This document shows positions 43,370 to 52,317 of a stretch of 64,000 nt of DNA, one piece after another. The DNA is from Kaistia defluvii (lineage in GTDB: Bacteria; Pseudomonadota; Alphaproteobacteria; Rhizobiales; Kaistiaceae): positions 1 to 64,000 of the forward strand of contig NZ_JAPKNI010000003.1 of NCBI RefSeq assembly GCF_026343955.1. The letters run 5' to 3'. Both the position numbers and the translations under genes were made by a program. The notes under the pieces are model-generated. The model saw nothing but the letters and a program-made list of their open reading frames with translations, did no database searches and was not told the origin of the DNA. The first letter of the stretch is position 1. Each line of letters starts with the position of its first letter.

Positions 43370-43957
43370 ATGGTTGAAATGCGCCGTCCGACAGAGAGCG
43401 ACGCGACGCCGAGCATGGCGGCTCTGCTGGTCGCGGTCGGCGCGCGCCGCGATGTCGAGGCCTTCGAGGCGCTGTTCCGGCACTTCGCGCCGCGCGTGAA
43501 GGCCTATATGGCCCGCCTCGCCGGCGACAGTCACCTGGCCGAGGAACTGATGCAGGAAACCATGGTAGCGGTCTGGAACAAGGCGGATCGCTTCGATCCG
43601 GCCAAGGGCGCCGCTTCGACCTGGATCTTCACCATCGCGCGCAATCTGCGCATCGACGCATTCCGGCGTGACAATCGCCCGGATTTCGACCCGAACGATC
43701 CCGCCTTCGTGCAGGACGATGTCGCGCCCGCCGACGAGATGTTCGAGTCACAGGAAGTTTCGGCCCAGCTGCACCTGGCGATGGCCTCGCTGCCGGAGGA
43801 GCAGGTGGCGCTGCTCAAGCTCGCCTTCTTCGAGGACCGGTCGCACAGCGCCATCGCGACCAGCCTCAACATGCCGCTCGGCACGGTCAAATCGCGCCTG
43901 CGCCTTGCCTTTGCCAAGCTGCGCGCCGCGCTCGACCGGAATGGAGACGCGTCGTGA
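43370..43957 (+). CDS. rpoE: ECF RNA polymerase sigma factor, RpoE/ECF11 type
   Basis: 195-residue ECF sigma factor. Region 2 spans FRHFAPRVKAYMARLAGD through ELMQETMVAVWNKADRFDP with STWIFTIARNLRIDAFRR, and region 4 runs from LPEEQVALLKLAFFEDRSH to GTVKSRLRLAFAKLRAALD. It pairs with a ChrR anti-sigma factor encoded in ATGA overlap, as for R. sphaeroides RpoE which directs the singlet-oxygen response. Start 43370 (MVEMRRP) is preferred; 43379 or an upstream 43271 (MNALIS) are possible. Confidence 0.9.
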   Translation: MVEMRRPTESDATPSMAALLVAVGARRDVEAFEALFRHFAPRVKAYMARLAGDSHLAEELMQETMVAVWNKADRFDPAKGAASTWIFTIARNLRIDAFRRDNRPDFDPNDPAFVQDDVAPADEMFESQEVSAQLHLAMASLPEEQVALLKLAFFEDRSHSAIATSLNMPLGTVKSRLRLAFAKLRAALDRNGDAS

Positions 43958-44610
43958 CCATCCGCCATCATCTGAGCGACGACCTCCTCGTCAGCTACGC
44001 CGCCGGCAGCCTCGCCGAAGGCTGGAGCCTGGCCGTCGCGACCCATCTGGCGCTCTGCCCCGAATGCCGGAAGCGCCTGGCCCTGGCCGAGGACATAGGC
44101 GGCGAATTGCTGGATGCGACGGAAACGTCTGAAGACGTCACGTCGTCCTGGGAAGCAGTCCGCCGTCGCCTGGCCGAGCCGGTGGTGAGCGAAGCCCCGC
44201 GCGCCACACCCGGCGGACGGCGCGAAGGCGGGTTGCCGGAGCCGCTGCGCTCCTATCTCGGCGGCGATATCGACACGTTGCGCTGGCGCTCGCTCGGACG
44301 CGGCGCCTACCAGATCCGCATCCCGACCGCCGACAGCGAGACCCAGGTCCGACTGCTGCGAATCCCGGCCGGCAAGCCGGTGCCGGAACATGGCCATGGT
44401 GGCCGCGAATTGACCCTCGTGCTGACGGGCAGCTTCGCCGACGGCGACGACCTGTTCGCGCGGGGCGACATCGAGGATGCCGATGCCAGCCTGACGCACC
44501 AGCCCATCGCGACACCCGGAGAGGACTGCATCTGCCTCGCCGTCACCGACGCGCCGCTGCGCTTCCGCAGTTGGATCGTCCGCGCCATCCAGCCCATCCT
44601 GGGCATCTGA
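43954..44610 (+). CDS. chrR: ChrR family zinc anti-sigma factor
   Basis: 218-residue anti-sigma factor. The N-terminal zinc domain has H6, H31, C35, C38 (HLALCPEC), identical in spacing to R. sphaeroides ChrR, and the C-terminal cupin holds H145, H147, E151 (EHGHGGRE) and H181, its second metal site. ChrR sequesters RpoE until singlet oxygen triggers its release. Start overlaps the sigma gene by ATGA. Calls for this pair are strong. Confidence 0.93.
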   Translation: MTIRHHLSDDLLVSYAAGSLAEGWSLAVATHLALCPECRKRLALAEDIGGELLDATETSEDVTSSWEAVRRRLAEPVVSEAPRATPGGRREGGLPEPLRSYLGGDIDTLRWRSLGRGAYQIRIPTADSETQVRLLRIPAGKPVPEHGHGGRELTLVLTGSFADGDDLFARGDIEDADASLTHQPIATPGEDCICLAVTDAPLRFRSWIVRAIQPILGI

Positions 44611-44631
44611 TCCAACCTGAGAGCCTCCCCC

Positions 44632-45048
44632 ATGCTGAACTTCGCCATTGCCTATGCCGGCACCGCGCTGGTGTTTTTCGGGCTGGATTTCGTCTGGCTC
44701 TCCAGCATGGCCTCCGGCTTCTACAAAAGCCGGATCGGCGAGCTTCTGCTGGCGCAGCCCAATCTCGGCGTCGCCGGATTGTTCTATCTCGTCTATGTCG
44801 CCGGCCTCGTGCATTTCGCGGTCATGCCGGCCCTGCAGGCCGGAAGCTGGGGCACGGCGCTGCTCAACGGCGCGCTGCTCGGGCTGGTGGCCTATGGCAC
44901 CTATGACATGACCAATCTCTCGACCCTGAAGAACTGGTCGGTCTCGGTCAGCATCGTCGACATGACCTGGGGCGTGACGCTGAGCGCCGTCGCCGCCACA
45001 TGCGGCTATCTGGTCACCACCTGGATGGCGACGCGCAGCGGCGGCTGA
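44632..45048 (+). CDS. DUF2177 family membrane protein
   Basis: 138-residue inner-membrane protein with four helices, starting FAIAYAGTALVFFGLDFVWL and containing TYDMTNLSTLKNWSVSVS and DMTWGVTLSAVAA, hallmarks of DUF2177. It follows chrR by 21 bases and is probably co-transcribed. Members accompany RpoE-ChrR in many proteobacteria; function unknown. Confidence 0.88.
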   Translation: MLNFAIAYAGTALVFFGLDFVWLSSMASGFYKSRIGELLLAQPNLGVAGLFYLVYVAGLVHFAVMPALQAGSWGTALLNGALLGLVAYGTYDMTNLSTLKNWSVSVSIVDMTWGVTLSAVAATCGYLVTTWMATRSGG

Positions 45049-46410
45049 TCAGACAAGTGGCCCCACCGGCGCGCTCGCCTCGATGCGGGCGCGCAATTCT
45101 GACTGCGCCGTCTCGCCGAGCGGGAAGTTCCACATGATGGCGATCGCCGCCAGCTTTGGCAGGATCGGCAGCCAGGCATAGAGCGTCGTCAGCGTGTCGA
45201 GCGCGAAGGCGGGCACCACGGCGTCACTTCCGGGCACGAAGCCGGACCAGGCCAGGATCGGGAACACCAGGCCGACGCCGAGCGCCAGCGACAGCTTGGT
45301 CGCCAGCCCCCAGGCCGCGAAATAGACGCCGGTGCGCTGCTCGCCCGAAAGGGCCGTATCGCAATCGATGACATCGGCCTGGATCGCCGGCGGCAGCGCC
45401 AGATCGAAGCCGAGCAGCACGCCGGTCAGCGCGCAGATTACGGCGAAGGCGACGACGTCGCCGGTGCCCAGGAATCCCGAAAAGAAGAACACGACGCAGG
45501 CAAGCAGCATGGCGCCGCACCAGCTGCGGTGCTTGCCGAACCGCGCCGCCACCCAGACCGCGATCGGCACGCCGAGGATGCCACAGAGAAAATAGCCGAA
45601 CAGCAAGGGGCCGCGCAGCCCCTCGGCGCCGAGGCGCTCGGACACGAAATAGAGGAACAGCGTGGCGGGGATCGCATTGGCGAAGCCGTTGAGCAGGAAG
45701 GCGGCGACCAGCCGGACGAAAGGCCGGTTGCGGACGAGATAGCGCAAGCTGGCGAGGAGCGGGAGACGCGATCGCGATCGGTTGGCGGGCTCGGGAACCA
45801 CGCCAACCGCCACGAATCCGAAGGCCGGAAGCGCGATGAGGGTCAGCACCGCGACGGCGGCCATGCCATGGAAGCCGTCGATCGCCTCCATGCCGACCGC
45901 GAAGGGCAGCACGATGGCGATCAGGGTACCCACCAGCGCCGCGCCTTCGCGAAACGCCGAAACGACGGAGCGGCCGCGATAATCGGTCGAGAGTTCCGCG
46001 CCCCAGGCGGTATAGGGCAAGAGCGTCGCGGTATAGCCGATCGAAAGCAGGATGCCCCAGAAGGCGAGGTAGCCGGTCCCGGCCGTGCTCGGCGGCCAGA
46101 ACACCATGAATCCCGACAGCGCGGTCAGGGGCAGCGACAGCATGAAGACCACGCGCCGCCGCCCGAAGGTCGGCGACACCCTGTCCGACAGCCAGCCGAT
46201 CACGGGATCGCTCGCGGCGTCAAACAGGCGGATGAGCAGCAGCACCGTGCCGATCGCCGCCAGCGACAGGCCGAGATGGTCGGCATAGAAGGTCGGCACG
46301 ATGACATAGAGCGGCAGCGCGATCGCCGCGAGCGGCACGGCCGGCAAGGCATAGGCGAAAAGCACTCCGCGGCGGGGCGCTCCTGCCTGCGCTTGCGGAG
46401 CCGGCGCCAC
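45049..46410 (-). CDS. MFS transporter of the GPH (glycoside-pentoside-hexuronide) type
   Basis: 453-residue membrane carrier with twelve likely helices. GPH-type signatures are present: RLFDAASDPVIGWLSDR near the start, LPYTAWGAELSTDYRGR in the middle. It uses a GTG start at 46410 that overlaps the preceding gene's stop by one base. In Rhodobacter a similar carrier belongs to the RpoE-ChrR regulon next to a DUF3833 gene; the substrate is unknown and need not be a sugar. Confidence 0.85.
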   Translation of the reverse strand: MAPAPQAQAGAPRRGVLFAYALPAVPLAAIALPLYVIVPTFYADHLGLSLAAIGTVLLLIRLFDAASDPVIGWLSDRVSPTFGRRRVVFMLSLPLTALSGFMVFWPPSTAGTGYLAFWGILLSIGYTATLLPYTAWGAELSTDYRGRSVVSAFREGAALVGTLIAIVLPFAVGMEAIDGFHGMAAVAVLTLIALPAFGFVAVGVVPEPANRSRSRLPLLASLRYLVRNRPFVRLVAAFLLNGFANAIPATLFLYFVSERLGAEGLRGPLLFGYFLCGILGVPIAVWVAARFGKHRSWCGAMLLACVVFFFSGFLGTGDVVAFAVICALTGVLLGFDLALPPAIQADVIDCDTALSGEQRTGVYFAAWGLATKLSLALGVGLVFPILAWSGFVPGSDAVVPAFALDTLTTLYAWLPILPKLAAIAIMWNFPLGETAQSELRARIEASAPVGPLV

Positions 46411-46808
46411 TACCGCCCGATCCGCGCGGTTCCCGACGCGCCATCGTCGCGCAGCCAGGTGATCTTGCCGCCGCCGAGCGACGTGATCTTGAAGCAGAAC
46501 TGCCGGCCGTCATACCAGCTCGGCCATTTCTGGCAGAGCGAATTGCCCGAGATCCACCAGCGCCCTTCCTCGCGCGGCGCCAGCATCCGCGCCGCCGAAA
46601 TTCCCGAGACATCGCCGACGACGACGCCATTCTCGCGATAGTGAAGCGGCAGCGCGATGCCGAAGGGCGTGCTGAGGCGAACCTTTTCGCCACCGATCAG
46701 CTGCCGGATTTCCGGCCCGCTGAGTTCGGCCGCCGCGGCCGGCATGGCCGCCGCGCATCCGGCAAGGACGATGGCAAGCAACAGCTTTCGGCGAGAGCGA
46801 ACCGACAT
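46410..46808 (-). CDS. Small exported protein of unknown function (DUF995-like)
   Basis: 132-residue secreted protein. A signal peptide (1-26, ending AAAA) is followed by LSGPEIRQLIGGEKV, a GISAARM segment, GRWWISGNSLCQKWPSW and GRQFCFKIT, so two cysteines could pair in the periplasm. The pattern resembles small alphaproteobacterial secreted proteins with one W-x-I-x-G-N-x-L-C motif, but I cannot assign a definite family. Middle gene of the DUF3833-MFS operon. Confidence 0.75.
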   Translation of the reverse strand: MSVRSRRKLLLAIVLAGCAAAMPAAAAELSGPEIRQLIGGEKVRLSTPFGIALPLHYRENGVVVGDVSGISAARMLAPREEGRWWISGNSLCQKWPSWYDGRQFCFKITSLGGGKITWLRDDGASGTARIGR

Positions 46809-46855
46809 GATGAGACATCTCCCCTTTGCGTTGGCATTGATCGGGTGGCGTTGCG

Positions 46856-47359
46856 TCAGCGTCGGAATTCGACGTGGGTCTTGGCGACGGGCAGGCCGAA
46901 CTTGGTGATCGTGGCGTTGTTGATCAGCCGGCCATCGTCCTGCAGCACCATGGTGTCGTGGAAGCGGACGCGATTGCGCTTTCGCGCCGCGTCGAGATCG
47001 ACCAGATAGGTGAAGCGCGCCGTGTTTCCGGTGACGGTCACCAGCGTGTCGCCGACGACGTCCTCGCGCGTGCCGCGATACTGGTTCGGTGCGATCTTGC
47101 GGAAGCGCCAGGTCTTGCGGTCGCGCTCGCCGTCCGAATAGACGAAGTCCTCGACCAGCGTCAGCGTCCGCCCGTTCCATTGGCCGCGCAGAGCGACGGT
47201 GAAGTCGCGCTTCACGCCGTTGATCGCCTTGAAACTGCCGACCGCCGACGTCTTGCCGGAGAAATAGCGCTCCAGGGAAAGGTCGCGGGCCGTCGCGGGC
47301 AGGATGCCCAGGAGCGTCGCGATTGCCATGGCCGCCAGCCCTGCCGTTCTGCCGTTCAT
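46856..47359 (-). CDS. DUF3833 family exported protein
   Basis: 167-residue protein with a signal peptide (1-24) and a lipocalin-like beta-barrel: FSGKTSAVGSFKAINGVKRD, LVEDFVYSDGERDRKTWRF and NQYRGTREDVVGDT are the family's features. DUF3833 proteins are among RpoE-ChrR target genes in R. sphaeroides. First gene of the minus-strand operon, 30 bases after the -10 of the sigma-E promoter at 47389-47418. Confidence 0.88.
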   Translation of the reverse strand: MNGRTAGLAAMAIATLLGILPATARDLSLERYFSGKTSAVGSFKAINGVKRDFTVALRGQWNGRTLTLVEDFVYSDGERDRKTWRFRKIAPNQYRGTREDVVGDTLVTVTGNTARFTYLVDLDAARKRNRVRFHDTMVLQDDGRLINNATITKFGLPVAKTHVEFRR

Positions 47360-47388
47360 TCCACCCTCCTCCGATGCCGTCCGTGCTG

Positions 47389-47418
47389 CTTATACGGGGC
47401 GGAGCGATGGCTGGATCA
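47389..47418 (-). promoter_or_regulatory. Sigma-E (ECF11-type) promoter of the DUF3833-MFS operon
   Basis: Minus strand: -35 TGATCC (47418-47413), 18-base spacer, -10 TATAAG (47394-47389), 30 bases upstream of the DUF3833 start. The best match to the R. sphaeroides RpoE consensus in this window. The seven bases CGCCCCG just before the -10 also occur at the same place in the 43181-43210 promoter. Confidence 0.75.
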
Positions 47419-47571
47419 GCGCATGGCGCGCTTCCCTTTCCCGGAGCGCCGGCGGCAGTCCGTGCTAACATAGATGCAGGCCCTCGAATGGATGCAGCCC
47501 AGATTGGATGCAGCTTTGTCGGCCGCCGCGGGTTATCCGACAGTCCGGTTGTCGGCAGGGAGGTCCATCCG

Positions 47572-48054
47572 TTGAGCGTTGCATTCACCAAGGAGGAAAG
47601 CGCCGAGACGGCGTCCGAAACGATCCTGCCCGCTCGGCCCATCTCCGATCGTATCAACCTGGTCACCGAGACCGGGCTCGCAAGGCTGCAGGAAGACCTG
47701 GCGCGCGCCCGACAGGCGCTCGACGCCGCCAAACGGCTGGAGGACGTGAACGAGAGGCGGCGGCAGTCGGCGGTCCCGCTCCGGGACATACGCTACCTTG
47801 CCGAACGCGTTCGCACGGCCCAGTTGATGCCGGCGCCGACATCCAGCGAGGCCGTCGCCTTCGGCCACACCGTCACGTTCGAGCGGGACGATGGCCGCAC
47901 CCAGACCTTTCGCATCGTCGGGGAGGACGAGGCGGACCCGTCGCAAGCCACCCTCTCGCATGGCTCGCCGGTGGCGATCGCCCTGATGGGCAAGGCCGTC
48001 GGCGACGTCGTCCGCTTCGGCCCGGGCGAACTCGAAATCCTCGCCATCGCCTAG
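47572..48054 (+). CDS. GreA/GreB-type transcription elongation factor
   Basis: 160-residue protein with an N-terminal coiled coil (about 26-70: NLVTETGLARLQEDLARAR region) and a C-terminal FKBP-like GreA domain (VAFGHTVTFERDDG then GSPVAIALMGKAVGDVVRF). GreA-type proteins stimulate RNA cleavage by paused RNA polymerase; this short-tailed subfamily (FTKEES near the N-terminus) is widespread in alphaproteobacteria alongside canonical GreA. TTG 47572 is chosen because AGGGAGG stands 8 bases before it; the longer ATG frame from 47323 overlaps the sigma-E promoter. Confidence 0.8.
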   Translation: MSVAFTKEESAETASETILPARPISDRINLVTETGLARLQEDLARARQALDAAKRLEDVNERRRQSAVPLRDIRYLAERVRTAQLMPAPTSSEAVAFGHTVTFERDDGRTQTFRIVGEDEADPSQATLSHGSPVAIALMGKAVGDVVRFGPGELEILAIA

Positions 48055-48537
48055 CTTGCGAACGCCATTGCCGGGTCGTTCCGCCGGGTACCGCCAGGCT
48101 CACACCGGGCAGAGCGCGGTCCGGACCCGGCTCGTCGGCATCCCTGAGCATTGATCTGCATGGCCGGCCCTTTCCGGGCGGATGGGAACCGCACAGAAGT
48201 GGCTCCCACGCGGTGAGAGCCGACGGCGGACGGCCGACCCACGGCGATCTGGCGCCGATGGAAACACAAAATATCAATTTGCGAGCTTACCGGGCGGTCT
48301 TGACTTCATGGCCAGCTGCTGCAGATTGGTTTCAGTCCGGATTACGCTAGGGAATTTTATAGTCAACCGGCCAATCCCATTGAAGCTTAAAGCAAATTTT
48401 TAAATATAAGGCTAGGTAATTACTATCACCGAAACGCCGGATAGGCAGCCACCGCCCTATCTAGCTGGCCCTGAGCGACGCATTCAGTTTCGTGTTCCCG
48501 ACGGGCAGATTCCGATGCACATCACCGGGAGGATAGA
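48055..48537 (+). other. Gene-free stretch before the sulfatase operon
   Basis: 483 bases. The second half (48335-48430) is markedly AT-rich compared with the rest of the window, with AAATTTTTAAATATAAGG as the core; a loose promoter (TTGAAG 48380-48385, TATAAG 48405-48410, spacer 19) may drive the sulfatase operon. Several small G/C hairpins lie in the first half but none is a convincing terminator. GGGAGGATAGA sits before the sulfatase ATG. Confidence 0.35.
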
Positions 48538-50196
48538 ATGACCATTTCGCAAGATGAGCCTGGACCCACGGCTGACGCTGTAAGCCGTCGAACCCTTCTG
48601 AAGGGAACGACCGCGCTGATCGCCACCTCGGCACTCGCAACAACCGCCCTCTCCGCCGCAGCTCCCTCCTTGGCGCGGGCGCAGGATGCCACCGCTCCAT
48701 CGGGGAAGCTTCCGAACATTCTCGTCATCTTCGGCGACGATATCGGCATTCCGCAGATCAGCGCCTACACGATGGGCCTGATGGGCTACCGCACGCCCAA
48801 CATCGACCGGATCGCCAATGAAGGCGCGATTTTCACCGATTCCTACGGCCAGCAGAGCTGCACCGCCGGCCGCGCCTCGTTCATCCTCGGCCAGGAGCCC
48901 TTCCGCACCGGCCTGCTGACGATCGGCATGCCGGGCGACCCGCATGGCATTCAGGACTGGATGCCGACGATCGCCGACGTGCTGAAGACCAAGGGATACG
49001 CGACCGGCCAGTTCGGCAAGAACCATCTCGGCGACCAGGACCAGCACCTGCCGACCAATCACGGCTTCGACGAGTTCTTCGGCAACCTCTACCACCTCAA
49101 CGCCGAGGAGGAGCCCGAGGGCTACTTCTATCCGAAGGATCCGGAATTCCGGAAGAAATACGGGCCGCGCGGCGTCATCCATTCGTTTGCCGACGGCAAG
49201 ATCGAGGATACCGGCCCGCTCAATATCAAGCGCATGGAGACGGTAGACGAGGAATTCCTGACCGCGGCCAAGGACTTCATCGACCGCCAGCACAAGGCCG
49301 ACAAGCCGTTCTTCGTCTGGTTCAACGCGACCCGCATGCACGTCTTCACCCATCTCAAGCCGGACTCGCTCGGCAAGACGGGCAAGGGCATCCACGCCGA
49401 CGGCATGGCCGAGCACGATGCCATGGTTGGCGAGTTGCTGAAGCAACTGGACGATCTCGGCATCGCCGAGGACACCATCGTCCTCTACACCACCGACAAC
49501 GGCGCCGAGATCGCGCTGTGGCCCGATGGCGCCATGACGATGTTCCACGGCGAAAAGGGCACCACCTGGGAGGGCGGTTTCCGCATTCCGATGATGGTGC
49601 GCTGGCCGGGCGTGGTGAAGCCGGGCGCGCAGATCAACGACCCCGTGGCGCTGATGGACTGGATGCCGACCTTCGCCACGGCCGCCGGCATCCCGGACAT
49701 CAAGGAGCAGATGAAGAAGGGGTTCCAGGCCGGTTCGAAGACGTTCAAGGTCCATCTCGACGGTTATGACCTGACCGAGCTGCTGAAGGGCGACGCCAAG
49801 GAACCGCCGCGCGACACGATGTTCTACTTCGACCAGGGCGGCAATCTGAACGCGCTGCGCTGGAACGACTGGAAGCTCTCCTTTGCGATCAACAGCGAAG
49901 GCAACATCGCGACCGCGACCCGCGAGGTGCCGGCCTGGGCGAACATCACCAATCTGCGCATGGATCCCTATGAGAGGGGCCTGCGCGAGGGCGGCGGCGC
50001 CATGGACTTCCTGGCGCGCAACATCTGGCTGCTGGTGCCGGTGCAGGGGAAGATCAAGGAATTCTTCTCCGACTTCACCGAGTTCCCCTACCAGGAGGGC
50101 AGTTCGCTGAACGCGAGCGGCATCAATTACAGCCTGCTCCGGCAGGAGGCCGCGCTCAACCGGCTGAAGCAACTGGAAACGCTGGCACCACGCTGA
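48538..50196 (+). CDS. Tat-exported arylsulfatase
   Basis: 552-residue sulfatase. A twin-arginine signal (SRRTLLKG, about 16-23, then a hydrophobic region ending SLARAQD near 50) marks export in folded form. The catalytic site has C108-T-A-G-R112, the cysteine-type C-x-A-x-R motif that is oxidised to formylglycine; metal-binding D67-D68 (IFGDDIG) and TDNGAEIALWPDG carry the other active-site residues. It hydrolyses sulfate esters in the periplasm. The next gene encodes its maturation enzyme. Longer than core sulfatases by a C-terminal domain with FFSDFTEFPYQEGS. Confidence 0.93.
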   Translation: MTISQDEPGPTADAVSRRTLLKGTTALIATSALATTALSAAAPSLARAQDATAPSGKLPNILVIFGDDIGIPQISAYTMGLMGYRTPNIDRIANEGAIFTDSYGQQSCTAGRASFILGQEPFRTGLLTIGMPGDPHGIQDWMPTIADVLKTKGYATGQFGKNHLGDQDQHLPTNHGFDEFFGNLYHLNAEEEPEGYFYPKDPEFRKKYGPRGVIHSFADGKIEDTGPLNIKRMETVDEEFLTAAKDFIDRQHKADKPFFVWFNATRMHVFTHLKPDSLGKTGKGIHADGMAEHDAMVGELLKQLDDLGIAEDTIVLYTTDNGAEIALWPDGAMTMFHGEKGTTWEGGFRIPMMVRWPGVVKPGAQINDPVALMDWMPTFATAAGIPDIKEQMKKGFQAGSKTFKVHLDGYDLTELLKGDAKEPPRDTMFYFDQGGNLNALRWNDWKLSFAINSEGNIATATREVPAWANITNLRMDPYERGLREGGGAMDFLARNIWLLVPVQGKIKEFFSDFTEFPYQEGSSLNASGINYSLLRQEAALNRLKQLETLAPR

Positions 50197-50296
50197 CGCC
50201 GGTATCCACGCCTCCCTTGCCGTGGCGCCCCATCGCGCCACGGCAATCGCCTCCAGGGCCGGGAAACGGCCGCAATGACACCGCGAGGATGCTGAC

Positions 50297-51298
50297 ATGT
50301 CCGCCGAGGCCCGAACCAAGCCGCGACCGCCTGCCGCCGCCGACATGGTCGCTATTCCCGGCGGCACGTTCCGCATGGGGTCCGACGACCACTATGCCGA
50401 GGAGAAGCCGACCCACCGCGTCACGGTCGACAGCTTCTTCATCGACCCGACGCCGGTGACCAACGCGCAGTTCCGCGCCTTCGTCGAGGCGACCGGCCAT
50501 GTCACCTTCGCGGAGGTTCCGCCGGACCCGAAGGACTATCCCGGCGCCCTGCCCCACATGCTGAAGGCCGGCTCGCTGGTGTTCACGCCGCCCAGCCACC
50601 CGGTCGACACGCGCGACTGGTCGCAATGGTGGGCATTCCGCTTCCGCGCCAATTGGCGCAGGCCCTATGGCCCCGGCAGTTCGATCAAGGGCCTCGACGA
50701 CCACCCGGTCGTGCATGTCGCCTATGCCGACGCGGAAGCCTATGCCCGCTGGGTCGGCAAGGAACTGCCGACCGAGGCGGAATGGGAATACGCGGCGCGC
50801 GGCGGGCTGGAGGGGGCGGAATATGCCTGGGGCGACGAGTTCAATCCGGATGGCCGCGAGATGGCCAACACCTGGCAAGGCCAGTTCCCCTCCGAGAACC
50901 TGATGACAGACGGCTACCTGCGCACCTCGCCCGTCGGGGCGTTCCCGCCCAATGGCTACGGCCTCTACGACATGATCGGCAATGTCTGGGAATGGACGAG
51001 CGACTGGTGGTCGACGCGCCATCCCGCCGATGCGCCCAAGGCCTGCTGCGTGCCCGAGAATCCGCGCGGCGGGCCGGTCGACGCCAGCTACGATCCGCGC
51101 ATGCCGGCGATCCGCATTCCCCGCAAGGTGCTGAAGGGCGGCTCGCATCTCTGCGCGCCGAACTACTGCCGCCGCTATCGCCCGGCCGCCCGCCATGCCG
51201 AGCCGATCGACACCTCGACAAGCCATGTCGGCTTCCGCTGCGTCCGGCGCATGGAAGCGGATGCCCCGGAGCCGCGCCGGAACGGAGATGCGCCATGA
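50297..51298 (+). CDS. Formylglycine-generating enzyme (SUMF1 type)
   Basis: 333-residue enzyme that converts the sulfatase active-site cysteine to formylglycine using copper and oxygen. The fold starts MVAIPGGTFRMGSDD, continues WVGKELPTEAEWEYAARGG and NGYGLYDMIGNVWEW, and the catalytic cysteines are C286 and C291 in GGSHLCAPNYCRRYR. Without a signal peptide it works in the cytoplasm, matching Tat export of a mature sulfatase. 100 bases after the sulfatase gene; overlaps the next start by ATGA. Confidence 0.93.
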   Translation: MSAEARTKPRPPAAADMVAIPGGTFRMGSDDHYAEEKPTHRVTVDSFFIDPTPVTNAQFRAFVEATGHVTFAEVPPDPKDYPGALPHMLKAGSLVFTPPSHPVDTRDWSQWWAFRFRANWRRPYGPGSSIKGLDDHPVVHVAYADAEAYARWVGKELPTEAEWEYAARGGLEGAEYAWGDEFNPDGREMANTWQGQFPSENLMTDGYLRTSPVGAFPPNGYGLYDMIGNVWEWTSDWWSTRHPADAPKACCVPENPRGGPVDASYDPRMPAIRIPRKVLKGGSHLCAPNYCRRYRPAARHAEPIDTSTSHVGFRCVRRMEADAPEPRRNGDAP

Positions 51299-52311
51299 TC
51301 CCGGCCTTTGCAGCGCTCACCCGGCGGGCCCTGCTTCGCCTCGGCGTCGCCGCCGCCCTGGCCTGCGCCGCCCTTCCGGCGGCAACCGCACAGGCCGACC
51401 CGCTTCCCTCCTGGAACGACGGCAAGACGAAAGCCGCCATCGTCGATTTCGTGACCCGCACGACGACGCCGGGGCCCGATTTCGTCATCGTCGATGACCG
51501 GATCGCCACCTTCGACAATGACGGCACGCTCTGGTCCGAGCAGCCGGTCTATTTCCAGCTCGCCTTCGTGCTGGGCCGCGTCAAGGCGATGGCCAAGGAT
51601 CATCCCGAATGGAAGGAGACCCAGCCCTTCCAGGCCGTTCTGGAGGGCGACCTCAAGACCCTGCTGGCCGGCGGCGAAAAAGGCATCATGGAACTGCTCG
51701 CCGCGACATCCTCGGGCATGTCGGTCCAGGATTTCGCCGCTTCGGTCCTGGAATGGACGAAGACGGCGCGTCATCCGCGCTTCGACAGGCCCTATACCGA
51801 GCTGGCCTTCCAGCCCATGCTGGAACTGCTCGCCTATCTGCGCGCCAATGACTACCAGACCTTCATCGTTTCCGGCGGCGGCGTCGAGTTCATGCGGCCC
51901 TGGACCGAGGGCGTCTACGGCATCCCGCCCAACCAGGTCGTCGGCTCCTCCGGCAAGACCGAGTTCAGGCTCGATGGCGACACCCCCACCATCCAGAAGC
52001 TGCCGGCGATCGAATTCGTCGATGACGGCCCCGGCAAGCCCGTGGGCATCAACCGGTTCATCGGCAAGCGTCCGGTCTTCGCCGCCGGCAATTCCGATGG
52101 CGACCTCGAGATGCTGCAGTGGACGACGCTCAACAGCGGGCCACGCTTCGGCATGATCGTCCATCACACCGACGCCGAGCGCGAATGGGCCTACGACCGG
52201 GACTCGCATGTCGGCAAGCTCGACAAGGCCCTCGACGAAGCGCCGAAACGCGGCTGGACCGTCGTCGACATGAAGGACGACTGGAAGGTCATCTATCCCT
52301 TCGAAAAGTGA
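51295..52311 (+). CDS. Exported HAD-family phosphatase
   Basis: 338-residue HAD hydrolase with a signal peptide (1-34, ending TAQA). Motif I is ATFDNDGTLW (D-x-D-G-T), motif II the serine in FIVSGGGVEF, motif III the lysine near INRFIGKRP and motif IV GNSDGDLEML. The layout is that of phosphoserine-phosphatase-like HADs that work outside the cytoplasm. Starts inside the FGE stop (ATGA). It is 6 bases before the MoxR gene, so the sulfatase set and the Bat module share a transcript. Confidence 0.88.
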   Translation: MIPAFAALTRRALLRLGVAAALACAALPAATAQADPLPSWNDGKTKAAIVDFVTRTTTPGPDFVIVDDRIATFDNDGTLWSEQPVYFQLAFVLGRVKAMAKDHPEWKETQPFQAVLEGDLKTLLAGGEKGIMELLAATSSGMSVQDFAASVLEWTKTARHPRFDRPYTELAFQPMLELLAYLRANDYQTFIVSGGGVEFMRPWTEGVYGIPPNQVVGSSGKTEFRLDGDTPTIQKLPAIEFVDDGPGKPVGINRFIGKRPVFAAGNSDGDLEMLQWTTLNSGPRFGMIVHHTDAEREWAYDRDSHVGKLDKALDEAPKRGWTVVDMKDDWKVIYPFEK

Positions 52312-52317
52312 GGCGGC

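Noticed and set aside
48484-50376. 630-codon minus-strand frame opposite the sulfatase
   Set aside because: Antisense shadow; the plus strand has a Tat signal and the C-T-A-G-R active site.
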